Assembly: GCA_018067045.1 (NCBI GenBank) | Contig: JAGPVL010000033.1 | Span: forward strand, 154,877 to 218,876 | Reading direction: 5' to 3' | DNA length: 64,000 nucleotides | DNA from: Gammaproteobacteria bacterium | Lineage (GTDB): Bacteria > Pseudomonadota > Gammaproteobacteria > Pseudomonadales > Alcanivoracaceae | Part shown: one piece after another, positions 1 to 8,623 of the stretch | Layout: every line of letters starts with the position of its first letter | How positions within the stretch are numbered: the stretch's first letter is position 1 | Notes under the pieces: generated by a model | The model's input: only the letters and a program-made list of their open reading frames with translations | Told to the model about the DNA's origin: nothing | Database searches by the model: none | Made by a program: the position numbers and the translations under genes

Positions 1-1801
1 TAAAATGATCCGGCAAGCCGAGGTTTAGTAGATTTACTTGTAAGCCTTGCTGATGCACAAATTCGTTGACGGCAGAGCCGGCGCCACCCATAAGTTGATG
101 ATCTTCAACCGTGACCACTAGTTCATATTGGCGACAAACTTCTTCAATCATTTTCTCGTCAAGCGGTTTAACCCAGCGCATATCGATAACGCTAATGTCG
201 AGCATTTCTGCCGCGGCAAGGGCTGCAGGCAGCAGTACGCCGAAAGATAGAATGACAACGTCGCTACCGCGGCGAACGATATTCGCTTTGCCGAGTGCTA
301 GCGCGGTCATAGTGCTTTCAATGGCAGTGCCTGGCCCGTTGCCGCGTGGATAGCGAACAGCGGCGGGGCCCTTATGTTCGTAGCAGCTGTAAAGTAACTG
401 TCGGCATTCGTTTTCGTCGGAAGGTGCGGCAATAATCATATTGGGCACGCAGCGTAGATATGCGATGTCGAAGACGCCGCCATGGGTGGCGCCGTCTTCG
501 CCGACTAATCCCGCGCGATCGATGCCGAAGGTGACATCAAGGTCTTGTAAGGCGATGTCGTGGATCAATTGATCATACGCGCGCTGTAAAAAAGTCGAAT
601 AAATTGCGACGACAGGTTTTTGATTTTCACACGCTAGGCCAGCAGCGAGTGTCAGTGCGTGCTGTTCACAAATGGCAACGTCGTGAAAGCGCTCGGGAAA
701 CTGTTGGCTGTAAGCAAGCATGCCTGAGCCTTCACACATTGCGGGTGTAATGGCGACGAGCTTTTCATCTTTGCCGGCCATATCGCAGAGCCATTGACCA
801 AAAATATCTTGGTATTTGGGGCCGGGGGGCTTGCTAGGCGCGGCAACGATGGGTTTGGTCTTTGGTTCAATTTTATTAATGGCGTGATAGCCAATAGGGT
901 CTGCTTCTGCGGGCGTAAAACCTTTTCCCTTGGTGGTATAAATATGCAGAAGTTGAGGGCCGTCGAGGTCGCGCAGATTGTTGATGGTGCGAACTAATTC
1001 ATCAACGTCGTGGCCATCAATGGGGCCAATATAATTAAAGCCGATTGATTCAAATAGCGCATCAGGGCTGACCATGTTCTTCATGCTTTCTTCAGTGCGG
1101 CGTAAAAAATTCCACGCCGATGGCATTGAAGAAAGCACTTTCTTGCCGCCTTCGCGCAAAGTGATGTAGCTTTTGCTTGCCCAGATACGAGCAAAGTAAG
1201 TGGCGAGCCCGCCGACGCTATGGCTGATCGACATATTATTGTCGTTCAGAATAACCAATAAGTTGGAGCGGGTATGAGCGGCATGATTAAGTGCTTCAAA
1301 GGCTTGTCCTGCAGTCATGGCGCCGTCGCCGATAATCGCGACAGCGCGATGTGATGAGCCGGACATTTCTGCGCCCAGAGCCATGCCGAGTGCAGCGCTC
1401 ACGGAGGTGGACGAGTGACCGACGCCAAACGTATCGAAAGGTGATTCTGAGCGTTTTGGAAAACCCGACAAGCCGCCTTGCTGACGAATAGACGACATTT
1501 TTTCGCGCCGGCCGGTTAGAATTTTATGCGGATAGCATTGATGACCGACGTCCCAAACGAGCCGATCGTCAGGGGTGTTATATAAATAATGCAGCGCAAC
1601 GGTGAGTTCGACCACACCGAGACCGGCGCCAAAGTGACCACCGCTGTGACCGACGGACCAAAGCAAATACGCACGCAGTTCATCCACAACCTGCACCAAC
1701 AAACTACGGTCTAGCGCGCGCAGTTTATCTGGGGTCTCTATGCTGTCCAGCAACGGCGTTGCTGGGCGGGTTAGTGGAATCTCATCAAAACTTTTTTGCA
1801 T
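1..1801 (-). CDS. dxs: 1-deoxy-D-xylulose-5-phosphate synthase (3' end outside window)
   Basis: Thiamine-diphosphate enzyme that condenses pyruvate with glyceraldehyde 3-phosphate to DXP, the first step of the MEP isoprenoid pathway, in the cytosol. Translating the minus strand from the ATG at 1801 gives 600 uninterrupted codons running off the window edge. The N-terminal part has the family pattern [16 protein letters not shown], then the ThDP/Mg motif region [17 protein letters not shown] followed by NDNNMSIS, and later the transketolase pyrimidine-domain stretch with [13 protein letters not shown]. Full-length Dxs proteins are about 620-640 residues, so roughly 20-40 C-terminal residues are missing; this is edge truncation, not a broken gene. 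It lies 83 bp downstream of ispA on the same strand, the usual xseB-ispA-dxs order. Identification is very secure. Confidence 0.97.
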   Translation of the reverse strand, partial: MQKSFDEIPLTRPATPLLDSIETPDKLRALDRSLLVQVVDELRAYLLWSVGHSGGHFGAGLGVVELTVALHYLYNTPDDRLVWDVGHQCYPHKILTGRREKMSSIRQQGGLSGFPKRSESPFDTFGVGHSSTSVSAALGMALGAEMSGSSHRAVAIIGDGAMTAGQAFEALNHAAHTRSNLLVILNDNNMSISHSVGGLATYFARIWASKSYITLREGGKKVLSSMPSAWNFLRRTEESMKNMVSPDALFESIGFNYIGPIDGHDVDELVRTINNLRDLDGPQLLHIYTTKGKGFTPAEADPIGYHAINKIEPKTKPIVAAPSKPPGPKYQDIFGQWLCDMAGKDEKLVAITPAMCEGSGMLAYSQQFPERFHDVAICEQHALTLAAGLACENQKPVVAIYSTFLQRAYDQLIHDIALQDLDVTFGIDRAGLVGEDGATHGGVFDIAYLRCVPNMIIAAPSDENECRQLLYSCYEHKGPAAVRYPRGNGPGTAIESTMTALALGKANIVRRGSDVVILSFGVLLPAALAAAEMLDISVIDMRWVKPLDEKMIEEVCRQYELVVTVEDHQLMGGAGSAVNEFVHQQGLQVNLLNLGLPDHF

Positions 1802-1884
1802 GGTGCGTGCAGTCCAAAATGCTGGGGCGATAGGGGCACAGTATAAGGCTTTGTCAGCGAAGATTCAGTGATCGGCCTGTCTTC

Positions 1885-2781
1885 CTAATAACTGCGCTGT
1901 ATGACGTAGCGTGCGAGGGCCGTAAGGCTATGTGCACGTTCGCCGTAATCGCTCAGTGCATTGATGGCGCGCAGACACAGCTGTTCTGCGCGTGCGCGAC
2001 TTGCTTCAAGGCCAATTAAACCGGGGAAAGTGCTTTTACCGTGTTTTTCATCCGAGCCACTAGGTTTGCCAAGTTGCTCGGTCGCCGCGGTGACATCAAG
2101 AATATCGTCTTGAACTTGGAAGGCGAGACCGATGGCATCGCCATACTCACGCATCGCTTCGATTAGCTGACTATCGCGGCTGTCGGCAGCGCTAACGCCA
2201 ATAAGCAGCGCGGCGGTAATCAAGCGGCCGGTCTTGAGATAGTGCATTTCTTCGAGGGCGGCGAGTGTGAGCTGTTGGTCGTGGCCTTGCATGTCTTGCA
2301 TTTGCCCCGCCGCCATTCCCTCTGCGCCAGCTGCGCGGCAGAGCGTGGTAATCATATCGACACGTTGTTCTGGGCTGAAGTTGCCGCGTCGCGCTAACAA
2401 TTCAAACGCGAGGGTATGCAGGGTGTCGCCCGCTAAAATGGCGGTGGCCTCATCGTAAGCGCGATGACAAGTGGGCTGGCCGCGGCGCAAATCATCATCG
2501 TCCATGGATGGCAGGTCGTCGTGAACCAATGAGTAAGCGTGAACCAGTTCGATGGCTGCCGCAGGGACGTCCGCGTCGTCTGGTATGCCACCTGCTAATT
2601 CACAGGCGGCATACACTAATATGGGGCGAATCCGTTTGCCGCCGCCGGTGGCTGCGTAGCGCATGGCATCAGCGAGGCGTGGTGACGCGCAGGCTTGGCC
2701 TGGCAGCAATTCACGCAGCACGTTTTCGATGCGGTCGCGGCTGCCAGCCATAAGCGTTTCTAAGGTTGTTTCAGCGGTCAT
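1885..2781 (-). CDS. ispA: (2E,6E)-farnesyl diphosphate synthase
   Basis: Cytosolic prenyltransferase that adds two isopentenyl diphosphates to dimethylallyl diphosphate to make FPP for quinones and undecaprenyl carriers. The 298-residue product has the first aspartate-rich motif at about residues 88-97 ([15 protein letters not shown]), the second near residue 225 (QVQDDILDV), and the GGGKRIRP substrate-binding segment at about 46-53. The reading frame is open upstream to 2877, but the ATG at 2781 gives the normal family length and overlaps the end of xseB by 11 bp, as expected for coupled genes; the longer start would invade xseB by about 100 bp. The middle gene of xseB-ispA-dxs. Confidence 0.96.
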   Translation of the reverse strand: MTAETTLETLMAGSRDRIENVLRELLPGQACASPRLADAMRYAATGGGKRIRPILVYAACELAGGIPDDADVPAAAIELVHAYSLVHDDLPSMDDDDLRRGQPTCHRAYDEATAILAGDTLHTLAFELLARRGNFSPEQRVDMITTLCRAAGAEGMAAGQMQDMQGHDQQLTLAALEEMHYLKTGRLITAALLIGVSAADSRDSQLIEAMREYGDAIGLAFQVQDDILDVTAATEQLGKPSGSDEKHGKSTFPGLIGLEASRARAEQLCLRAINALSDYGERAHSLTALARYVIQRSY

Positions 2782-3019
2782 CGTTATCTGGCTCGAAGCT
2801 TTCAGGCTCACCTTCTGGATCGTTGCCAAGCAGAATGCGTACTTTCTGTTCTGCCGCTTGTAATGCCTGCTGGGCATGACGGGTCAGACTGACGCCTTGC
2901 TCGAAGGCTGCGAGCGACTCTTCGAGGGAGAGATCGCCAGATTCCATTTGCTCAACCAGGGTTTCTAGAGACTCAAGCGTGTTTTCCAAATTTGGAACGG
3001 TCTGTGCTTTTTTGGCCAT
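2771..3019 (-). CDS. xseB: Exodeoxyribonuclease VII small subunit
   Basis: Small helical subunit of exonuclease VII, which degrades single-stranded DNA together with XseA (not in the window). The 82-residue protein has the family core: [29 protein letters not shown] at about residues 17-45, followed by a basic helix. The start is supported by a GGAG ribosome binding site six bases upstream of the ATG at 3019. It is the first gene of the minus-strand isoprenoid operon, and its stop overlaps the ispA start. The C-terminal tail is acidic and low in complexity, which is common for this family. Confidence 0.95.
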   Translation of the reverse strand: MAKKAQTVPNLENTLESLETLVEQMESGDLSLEESLAAFEQGVSLTRHAQQALQAAEQKVRILLGNDPEGEPESFEPDNDDR

Positions 3020-3245
3020 GGGAGCTCCTTTGGAAGAGGGCGAACACTAATGTCCAGCCTATGTAGCGTCAAGACGTCTATTCAACCGGCATGTTTCAAG
3101 CCCGATCCATTCTAACGGATTGTGGGAGAGAAAGGCTTGTCGTGGATTCGCGAGTCATGAAAGTGACGCTTCTTCGCCATCTAACTGACACAGACACTGG
3201 CTATAACACGCGGGTGAATTCTGATGTCAATTTTGGGAGGCGGGT

Positions 3246-5165
3246 ATGGGGTACAGAATAATAAGGAAAGAGGTGTGGGCTAGTTTCGCTGTTTGGGCGA
3301 TGGTGGCGGTATTGAGTGGCTGCGGTGGCAGCTCGGATTCCAGTGCGGCTGCTGTACCGTCTGCGCCGATTGCAGAGGTAACGCCAGAGTCCATAGCGTT
3401 ACGCTGGCTTGGGCGCTACTCATCGAATGTCTTTGCAGAAAGTGCGGCGGAAATTACCGCCTACGATGCGCTCACGCAGCGCGCGTTTGTTGTCAATGCA
3501 AAAGCAGGGTCAGTCGATGTACTGGATATGGCTGACCCAGCAAACCCAAGCCTTTTCGGTACTCTGTCTGCCGACGATATTAGCGCAAACCTTACCGTCA
3601 ATAGTGTTGCGGTGAAGAACGGCTTGGTTGCGCTAGCAGTAGAGGCGCAGTTGAAAACGGATCTCGGTTTTGTTGCAGTTTATCGCGCCGACACGTTGGC
3701 CTTGCTCGACTATGCCACGGTGGGTGCGCAGCCTGATATGGTCACGTTTACGCCCGATGGCCGCTATATTTTATTGGCCAACGAAGGTGAGCCGAGTGCG
3801 GACTATTCTATTGATCCAGAAGGTTCTATCAGTGTGGTCGACATCCTTGATCCCGAAAATGTGGTGGTGTCCTCAGCCGGCTTTACTGCCTACAACCCTG
3901 ATATCGACGCGCTGCGTCAGGCCGGCGTCCGTATTTATGGCCCGGGCGCTAGCGTCGCGCAAGATTTAGAGCCTGAATATATTGCGGTGTCGGCAGATAG
4001 CAGCACGGCATGGGTGGTGCTGCAAGAAAACAATGCGCTGGCAAAGCTGGATATCGCGACGGCAACGGTCAGTGCCATTTTACCGCTGGGCTATAAAGAT
4101 CACGGAGTCGCAGGTAATGGTCTAGACCCGAATGACGAAGACGGCATGACGGTAGTTTCGACCTATGCAGGTTTGCGAGGACTGTACTTGCCCGACAGCA
4201 TTGCGGCCTACCAAGCAAACGGCGCAACGTACCTGGTGACCGCGAACGAAGGCGATGCGCGCGCATGGGGTGAAGATGATAGTGCTTATTGGGGCACTGA
4301 AGATGCCGAGCCTTGTGATGGCGATGGCAGCAAAGGGTTTGTTGAAGAATTTCGAATCAAGCATTTAGTGCATGCGAGCGGATTTGATCGACGCTGCGGA
4401 GATGACTTACCGGCACAGCTACGGGAGCTGGCGGCAGGCGCACTGTTAAACCCCGCTGTGTTTGGTTATTGCGGTGCCGTTCCAGGTGATCCTGGCGATT
4501 GCCGTGATGACGAAGTGTTTGGTCGCTTGAACATTACGTGGACCGAGGGCTATCAGGTGGACGTCAATGGAGACCCGGTGATGTATACCAGCGCCGGAGT
4601 CCAAGATGTGGCGGGGGACCGTTTGATGTACGACAGTTTGTACGCATATGGTGGCCGCTCATTTTCTATCTGGGATGAAGACGGTTCGCTGATTTGGGAT
4701 TCTGCCGACGCCATAGAGCAGTTCCTTGCCAGTGATGTGTGCATGCTTGGGGCGACGCGTACCCTGCCCTGCGCAGATTACGTCAACTCCAACCATGATG
4801 AGGGCGATAGCGCAGATAATCGCAGTGATAACAAAGGCCCTGAGCCAGAAGGGTTGGCGCTTGGCACGATTGGGACGAAGACGTTCGCGTTTGTCGGACT
4901 GGAGCGTATGGGCGGGATTATGGTGTATGACATTACCGATCCCGTCGCGCCGATTTTCCAAGATTATCTCAATACTCGCGAAGACTGGAATACGGAAGAT
5001 GCCGGTGCCGTTCTGGCGAGTGTGGGAGATTTGGGGCCAGAAGGCCTTCATTTCATTTCTGCGGCGGATGCGCCGGGGGGCGAAGCGTTGTTGCTGGTGG
5101 GCAATGAGGTGAGCGGTACCACGGCGGTTTATGAGGTTGAGCAGCTAGTGTTAATGGCGCCGTAA
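3246..5165 (+). CDS. Lipoprotein of the choice-of-anchor I type, beta-propeller-like
   Basis: A 639-residue secreted lipoprotein. A basic N-terminus and hydrophobic stretch end in the lipobox VLSGC (Cys about residue 26), followed by a Ser/Ala-rich linker. The rest resembles choice-of-anchor I proteins: repeated blade-like units with patterns such as DVLDMADPANPSLFGTL, YLVTANEGDARAWG and FVGLERMGGIMVYDI. These are calcium-associated, often phytase- or phosphatase-like beta-propellers of unknown substrate. Several Asp/Asn-rich loops (for example GNGLDPNDEDG and NSNHDEGDSADN) could bind Ca2+. It has its own unit: 226 bp separate it from the divergent xseB, and a hairpin follows the stop. A good ribosome binding site (GGGAGG) precedes the ATG. 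The family call is fairly confident; no enzymatic role is proven by sequence. Confidence 0.75.
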   Translation: MGYRIIRKEVWASFAVWAMVAVLSGCGGSSDSSAAAVPSAPIAEVTPESIALRWLGRYSSNVFAESAAEITAYDALTQRAFVVNAKAGSVDVLDMADPANPSLFGTLSADDISANLTVNSVAVKNGLVALAVEAQLKTDLGFVAVYRADTLALLDYATVGAQPDMVTFTPDGRYILLANEGEPSADYSIDPEGSISVVDILDPENVVVSSAGFTAYNPDIDALRQAGVRIYGPGASVAQDLEPEYIAVSADSSTAWVVLQENNALAKLDIATATVSAILPLGYKDHGVAGNGLDPNDEDGMTVVSTYAGLRGLYLPDSIAAYQANGATYLVTANEGDARAWGEDDSAYWGTEDAEPCDGDGSKGFVEEFRIKHLVHASGFDRRCGDDLPAQLRELAAGALLNPAVFGYCGAVPGDPGDCRDDEVFGRLNITWTEGYQVDVNGDPVMYTSAGVQDVAGDRLMYDSLYAYGGRSFSIWDEDGSLIWDSADAIEQFLASDVCMLGATRTLPCADYVNSNHDEGDSADNRSDNKGPEPEGLALGTIGTKTFAFVGLERMGGIMVYDITDPVAPIFQDYLNTREDWNTEDAGAVLASVGDLGPEGLHFISAADAPGGEALLLVGNEVSGTTAVYEVEQLVLMAP

Positions 5166-5178
5166 GAGCCGATGTACG

Positions 5179-5222
5179 ACGAAGAGCCGGCCCTGCTAGC
5201 CTTGAGTTAGCGGGGTCTTCGT
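5179..5222 (+). terminator. Terminator-like hairpin after the choice-of-anchor I gene
   Basis: Outer arms ACGAAGA and TCTTCGT enclose an inner CCCTGCTA/TAGCGGG stem. It sits 14 bp after the stop at 5165 and is followed only by a weak T-rich stretch (TTGCTTTAG), so termination efficiency is uncertain. Confidence 0.5.
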
Positions 5223-5629
5223 TGCTTTAGTCGGGCGGGAATGCCTGCGATATCTGTTGTCGGTGGTATGTGCTCTTGAGGATAGTGACGTTGCCCTGCC
5301 CGTGTCGGACAAAAAAATGACCACATAAACTTTCTTGCGCGGCGCGTGGTTAATAAATGATCAGCTCTGCGTCGCTAAGCCGCTGTTCCATATGGCAAAA
5401 AATATGGCGAGAAGAAAGCCTTTGAGCTCATTCCAAAAACGCATAACGGCTCCTATTCCACTGCCTCAGAGCCGGTACTATAGTGGTCATCCCTCGTCGG
5501 TCGTGCAGATGCCATTCTGCGATCTCCTAAGCTATTGCGTTAATCTGCGACCAGCCGGCCGACGAGGTATTATTTCCTATCTATTTGAAATTAAACACCT
5601 TTTCAGATAATCGTCTCGACACTAGCGGT
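5223..5629. other. Gene-free stretch upstream of dusC
   Basis: About 400 bp between the lipoprotein terminator and the dusC leader. One 91-codon frame on the plus strand (5335-5610) exists but has no convincing ribosome binding site, no recognisable motif and a composition unlike its neighbours, so it is not called as a gene. No promoter with both elements was recognised. Confidence 0.6.
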
Positions 5630-5666
5630 ACAGCCAAAGGGCGCTACAATAGCGCCCTTTGGCTGT
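5630..5666. repeat. Perfect 16-bp inverted repeat upstream of dusC
   Basis: Arms 5630-5645 (ACAGCCAAAGGGCGCT) and 5651-5666 are exact reverse complements around a 5-base loop ACAAT. It lies about 70 bp before the dusC ATG. No T-tract follows on the plus strand and no A-tract precedes it, so it is not a standard intrinsic terminator. It could be an attenuator, an operator or an mRNA 5' hairpin. Confidence 0.7.
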
Positions 5667-5737
5667 CCGCGTCCTGTACTCGGCCTCGTTCTGGCGTCAG
5701 CGTACGACCTGCCCCCTGTGAAAGATAAGATGCATCC

Positions 5738-6718
5738 ATGAGTAGTGGTAACAACAATAGTGCGCAGAACAAACTGATATTGGCGCCAATGGAGGGGCTG
5801 GCTGATTTCCATGTTCGCCAGGCGCTAACGGATATCGGTGGCTACGATTGGTGCGTGACAGAGTTTGTGCGGGTCAGTGGTTCCTTGCTACCGCCGAAAA
5901 CATTTTATCGTTGGTGCCCTGAGTTGCTAAACGGTTCGCGCACGCGTGCGGGCACGCCTGTTCATGTGCAGCTGTTGGGTTCTGAGCCGGAGTGTATGGG
6001 CGATAATGCTGCGCGTGCGGCGGAGTTGGGTGCGCCGGCAATTGATTTGAACTTTGGTTGCCCAGCAAAAACCGTTAACCGTCACCGCGGCGGTGCAGTG
6101 TTATTAGATGAGCCCATGCTGGTGCACGACATTATTGCGGCAGTACGTCGTTCCGTGCCGCCACACATTCCGGTCTCGGCGAAAATGCGTTTGGGTAATT
6201 GCGATGGCGCGCTTTCCTGTGAAAACGCGCTTGCGATTGAAGCAGCAGGGGCGAGTTGGTTAACGGTACACGGGCGAACCAAAGTACAGGGCTATAAGCC
6301 CCCTGCATTTTGGGATCAAATTGCATTGCTACGTGAGCCGCTGTCGATTCCGGTCGTCGCCAATGGCGAAATCTGGAATGCGGGTGATGCGCAACGTTGC
6401 CGTGCTGAATCGAATTGCGATTGGTTGATGTTAGGCCGTGGCGCCGTTTCTGATCCATTTTTGGCGCAACGTATTTTGGGTCGATCGGATGCGCGTTGGG
6501 CTGATGTCCGGCTTTGTTTGTTACGCTTTATCGAAGACTGCGTGGTGATATCCGAAGATTTGCACGTGACGGGGCGATTAAAACAGTGGCTTAACTATTT
6601 GCGTCGCGATTGGCCCGAGGCGCAACAGCTTTATGATGTCGCCAAGCGTTGCCGAGCCTCGGCCGATATCGTTGCGCTGATCAATCAGTCAGCTGCTTGT
6701 ACTGATGGTGCAGCATAA
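5738..6718 (+). CDS. dusC: tRNA-dihydrouridine(16) synthase DusC
   Basis: FMN-dependent enzyme that reduces uridine in the D-loop of tRNAs, in the cytosol. The 326-residue protein begins with the Dus signature LILAPMEGLAD at about residue 11. It carries the catalytic-cysteine motif NFGCPAKTVNRHRGGAVLL near residues 106-124, the VSAKMRLG strand, and the FMN-phosphate segment LMLGRGAVSDP near 232. The phrase EGLADFHVRQALTDIGGYDWCVTEF and the length match the DusC (U16) branch rather than DusA or DusB. It is convergent with the hydrolase at 6721, with only two bases between stop codons. An unusual perfect hairpin lies in its leader. Confidence 0.93.
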   Translation: MSSGNNNSAQNKLILAPMEGLADFHVRQALTDIGGYDWCVTEFVRVSGSLLPPKTFYRWCPELLNGSRTRAGTPVHVQLLGSEPECMGDNAARAAELGAPAIDLNFGCPAKTVNRHRGGAVLLDEPMLVHDIIAAVRRSVPPHIPVSAKMRLGNCDGALSCENALAIEAAGASWLTVHGRTKVQGYKPPAFWDQIALLREPLSIPVVANGEIWNAGDAQRCRAESNCDWLMLGRGAVSDPFLAQRILGRSDARWADVRLCLLRFIEDCVVISEDLHVTGRLKQWLNYLRRDWPEAQQLYDVAKRCRASADIVALINQSAACTDGAA

Positions 6719-6720
6719 GG

Positions 6721-7770
6721 CTACGGTGTGCGGGTCGACCGCAGCGCATTTTTCGGCGTTACTTTTGGCAAAGTATTGCGTGAAAAATGCAGCGTTTGCG
6801 TTGGCTCTAGGCGATACATTCTTGCGCCATATTTTTTAGCCGCGGCATCGAGTTGTGAAAACGATGTGTTGAGATCTTCCATTAGTCGTGGCAGTGGCTT
6901 GATTGCTCCGGGCTCAAGCGGCGTGAAAAAATCATCCCAATGAATTGGAATCACAATCTGTGCGCCGGTTGCAGCAAAAGTGTTGCGGGCATAATCATCC
7001 GTGTAGCTAGCCGGTTGGCGAGATAAGCCAACACTAGAAACGAATGCGATATCGGCTTGATAGCCGTCGAGTTGACCCTCAACAAATCCTGCGCTGCCTT
7101 GAATAAGTATGTCGCCTTGCGGGTGCTCAAGGAGCAGCGCGTAGGATTCTCCTTCCTTCCACTCTTGTACGGGCGCTGGTGGTGTTAGTGGCGCATCGAT
7201 GGTTTCGCCCATTCCGGTTAGTGCGTCAATCGCGGGTGATTGAGGTACATGGGCAGAGTGTAAGAACGTCACCTTAAAATCGCCGTACTGAATGGGTTTT
7301 CCTGTATCTGCAACGATCAACTTCTCTTCGGGCATGCCGGCGCCTCGGCCGACATTTGCTGTGCTTTCCGAGCCAACTAAATCGGCGTTCGTTTTAAGCG
7401 CTACCCAAGGTGCATCTAAGGCGTGATCGAAATGAGAGTGCACGACGAGTACGGCATCGAGCGTCTCAACTCGCGCCAATGTCAGTGCATCATTAATACG
7501 TGTTGGGTTTGGTGAAAGATTGCCGAGCAATGCTGTTTTAGAGACACGGGAAAAGTAGCCGTCAGTGAGCAAGTGCGTATTGCCATCTGAAATGAGCAGT
7601 GTCGAAGTGCCGAGCCAGGAGACGGAAAGTCTAGCGTCTCCAGAAGTCGTCGGTGCAGGGAAGTGAGGCCATTGCGCTGCGGATGGGCGTAGCTGAAACA
7701 GCAGTGCAATTATTCCGACAATCAGGCCGGTTGCTACGAGTCCCCATTTGATCCATCGCAGTGGTTGCAT
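6721..7770 (-). CDS. Membrane-anchored metallo-beta-lactamase-fold hydrolase
   Basis: A 349-residue protein with a single N-terminal hydrophobic helix at about residues 8-27 that serves as signal anchor, then a metallo-beta-lactamase fold. The dinuclear metal motif HSHFDH is at residues 111-116. Later histidines lie in FLHSAHVPQSP (about 167) and the terminal PIHWDDFF strand. The overall pattern (SWLGTSTLLISDGNTHLLTD, then VGLSRQPASYTDDYARNTF) resembles UlaG-like/NAPE-PLD-like enzymes, but the substrate cannot be told. It appears monocistronic, ending two bases from the dusC stop. The fold is confident; the function is unknown. Confidence 0.8.
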   Translation of the reverse strand: MQPLRWIKWGLVATGLIVGIIALLFQLRPSAAQWPHFPAPTTSGDARLSVSWLGTSTLLISDGNTHLLTDGYFSRVSKTALLGNLSPNPTRINDALTLARVETLDAVLVVHSHFDHALDAPWVALKTNADLVGSESTANVGRGAGMPEEKLIVADTGKPIQYGDFKVTFLHSAHVPQSPAIDALTGMGETIDAPLTPPAPVQEWKEGESYALLLEHPQGDILIQGSAGFVEGQLDGYQADIAFVSSVGLSRQPASYTDDYARNTFAATGAQIVIPIHWDDFFTPLEPGAIKPLPRLMEDLNTSFSQLDAAAKKYGARMYRLEPTQTLHFSRNTLPKVTPKNALRSTRTP

Positions 7771-8016
7771 TGAGTATCCTTGTTCAAGTTAACGGCGCGC
7801 GCATGATGAGAGTATAGGCATTCGTTACGGCGTTGCCGAGTGCACAGTTCCGCCTTTTATCAGCGCTTTTGACTGACAGAGAACGCGGTTCGTGGAGTAC
7901 GTTTAATTAGCCCAAGTGTGGGTATACGCGTGAATTATGTAGGGTCTAGTGTCGGCGAGTTATGTTTCGGTGCATCACTGGCGAGGAAGGTTGTAGAGAA
8001 GACTGGCACCGAGGAG

Positions 8017-8055
8017 CTGTCGACAAGCTGCTTTACGAGGGCCGCTTGTCGACAG
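8017..8055 (-). terminator. Hairpin just after ectC
   Basis: Arms CTGTCGACAAGC (8017-8028) and 8044-8055 are perfect 12-bp complements around a 15-base loop. It starts five bases after the ectC stop. There is no T-tract on the minus strand, so it may stabilise the 3' end or work with Rho instead of being a classical terminator. Confidence 0.55.
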
Positions 8056-8059
8056 AGCG

Positions 8060-8464
8060 TTAATCTTTAACGGCTTCTGCTTCCAGTGCATACACGCCAT
8101 TTTCATCATGCACTTCTTTGCCGTGCAGTGGCGGATTGAAGGAACATGCAAGTTGCATGTCTGAGCTGGCGCGCAGCATGTGCTCGTCATTTTTATTCAG
8201 AATGTACACGGTGCCGGGTTTGATCGGGTAAATTTTTCCATCTGCCAGCGTTTCGACTTCGCCTTCGCCTGAGATGCAGTACACCGTCTCAAAATGGTTT
8301 TGATACCAGATATGAGTTTCAGTACCGGCAAAGATAGTGGTGATATGGAATGAGAATCCCATGCCGTCATCTTTCAGTGACAGACGGACAGATTCCCAGT
8401 TGCCGTTTTCAGCTACAACACGGCGGTCTGTCTTTTTGGCTTGCTCAAGTGTTCTAACGATCAT
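8060..8464 (-). CDS. ectC: L-ectoine synthase
   Basis: Cupin enzyme that cyclises N-gamma-acetyl-L-2,4-diaminobutyrate with loss of water to ectoine, the final step of compatible-solute synthesis. The 134-residue product is collinear with characterised EctC. The metal ligands can be placed at Glu59 (NHFETVYC), Tyr87 (GTVYILN) and His95 (NDEHML), each two residues later than in the Paenibacillus lautus enzyme. GGAG precedes the ATG. It follows ectB at a distance of 159 bp, and that gap contains an apparent intrinsic terminator, so its expression may be separable from ectAB. No ectD hydroxylase is seen nearby. Confidence 0.97.
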   Translation of the reverse strand: MIVRTLEQAKKTDRRVVAENGNWESVRLSLKDDGMGFSFHITTIFAGTETHIWYQNHFETVYCISGEGEVETLADGKIYPIKPGTVYILNKNDEHMLRASSDMQLACSFNPPLHGKEVHDENGVYALEAEAVKD

Positions 8465-8529
8465 GAGTTACGTTCTCCATGTTGGTCAGCATGACTACGC
8501 AAAATATGGCGCCTGAATACAGCACCATT

Positions 8530-8566
8530 AAAAAATCTCTGGCCCCGGGAGGTTGGGGCGCAGAGA
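8530..8566 (-). terminator. Intrinsic terminator between ectB and ectC
   Basis: On the minus strand TCTCTG (8566-8561), one bulged C, GCCCC, an 8-base loop, GGGGC, CAGAGA and then six T residues (complement of 8535-8530) form a GC-rich 11-bp stem with a U-tract. This is the textbook intrinsic-terminator layout, placed inside the operon 65 bp before the ectC ATG. Confidence 0.8.
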
Positions 8567-8623
8567 AATGGTTACAAGCAGAGGGGCATCGGAGCGACAA
8601 TCAGTCGCGCCCCGTATACCCGC

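Noticed and set aside
4659..5051. 130-codon minus-strand frame within the choice-of-anchor I gene
   Set aside because: Shadow of a well-supported lipoprotein gene; no similarity or start signal.
5335..5610. 91-codon frame in the dusC upstream gap
   Set aside because: No ribosome binding site, no recognisable motif, unlike neighbouring gene composition.
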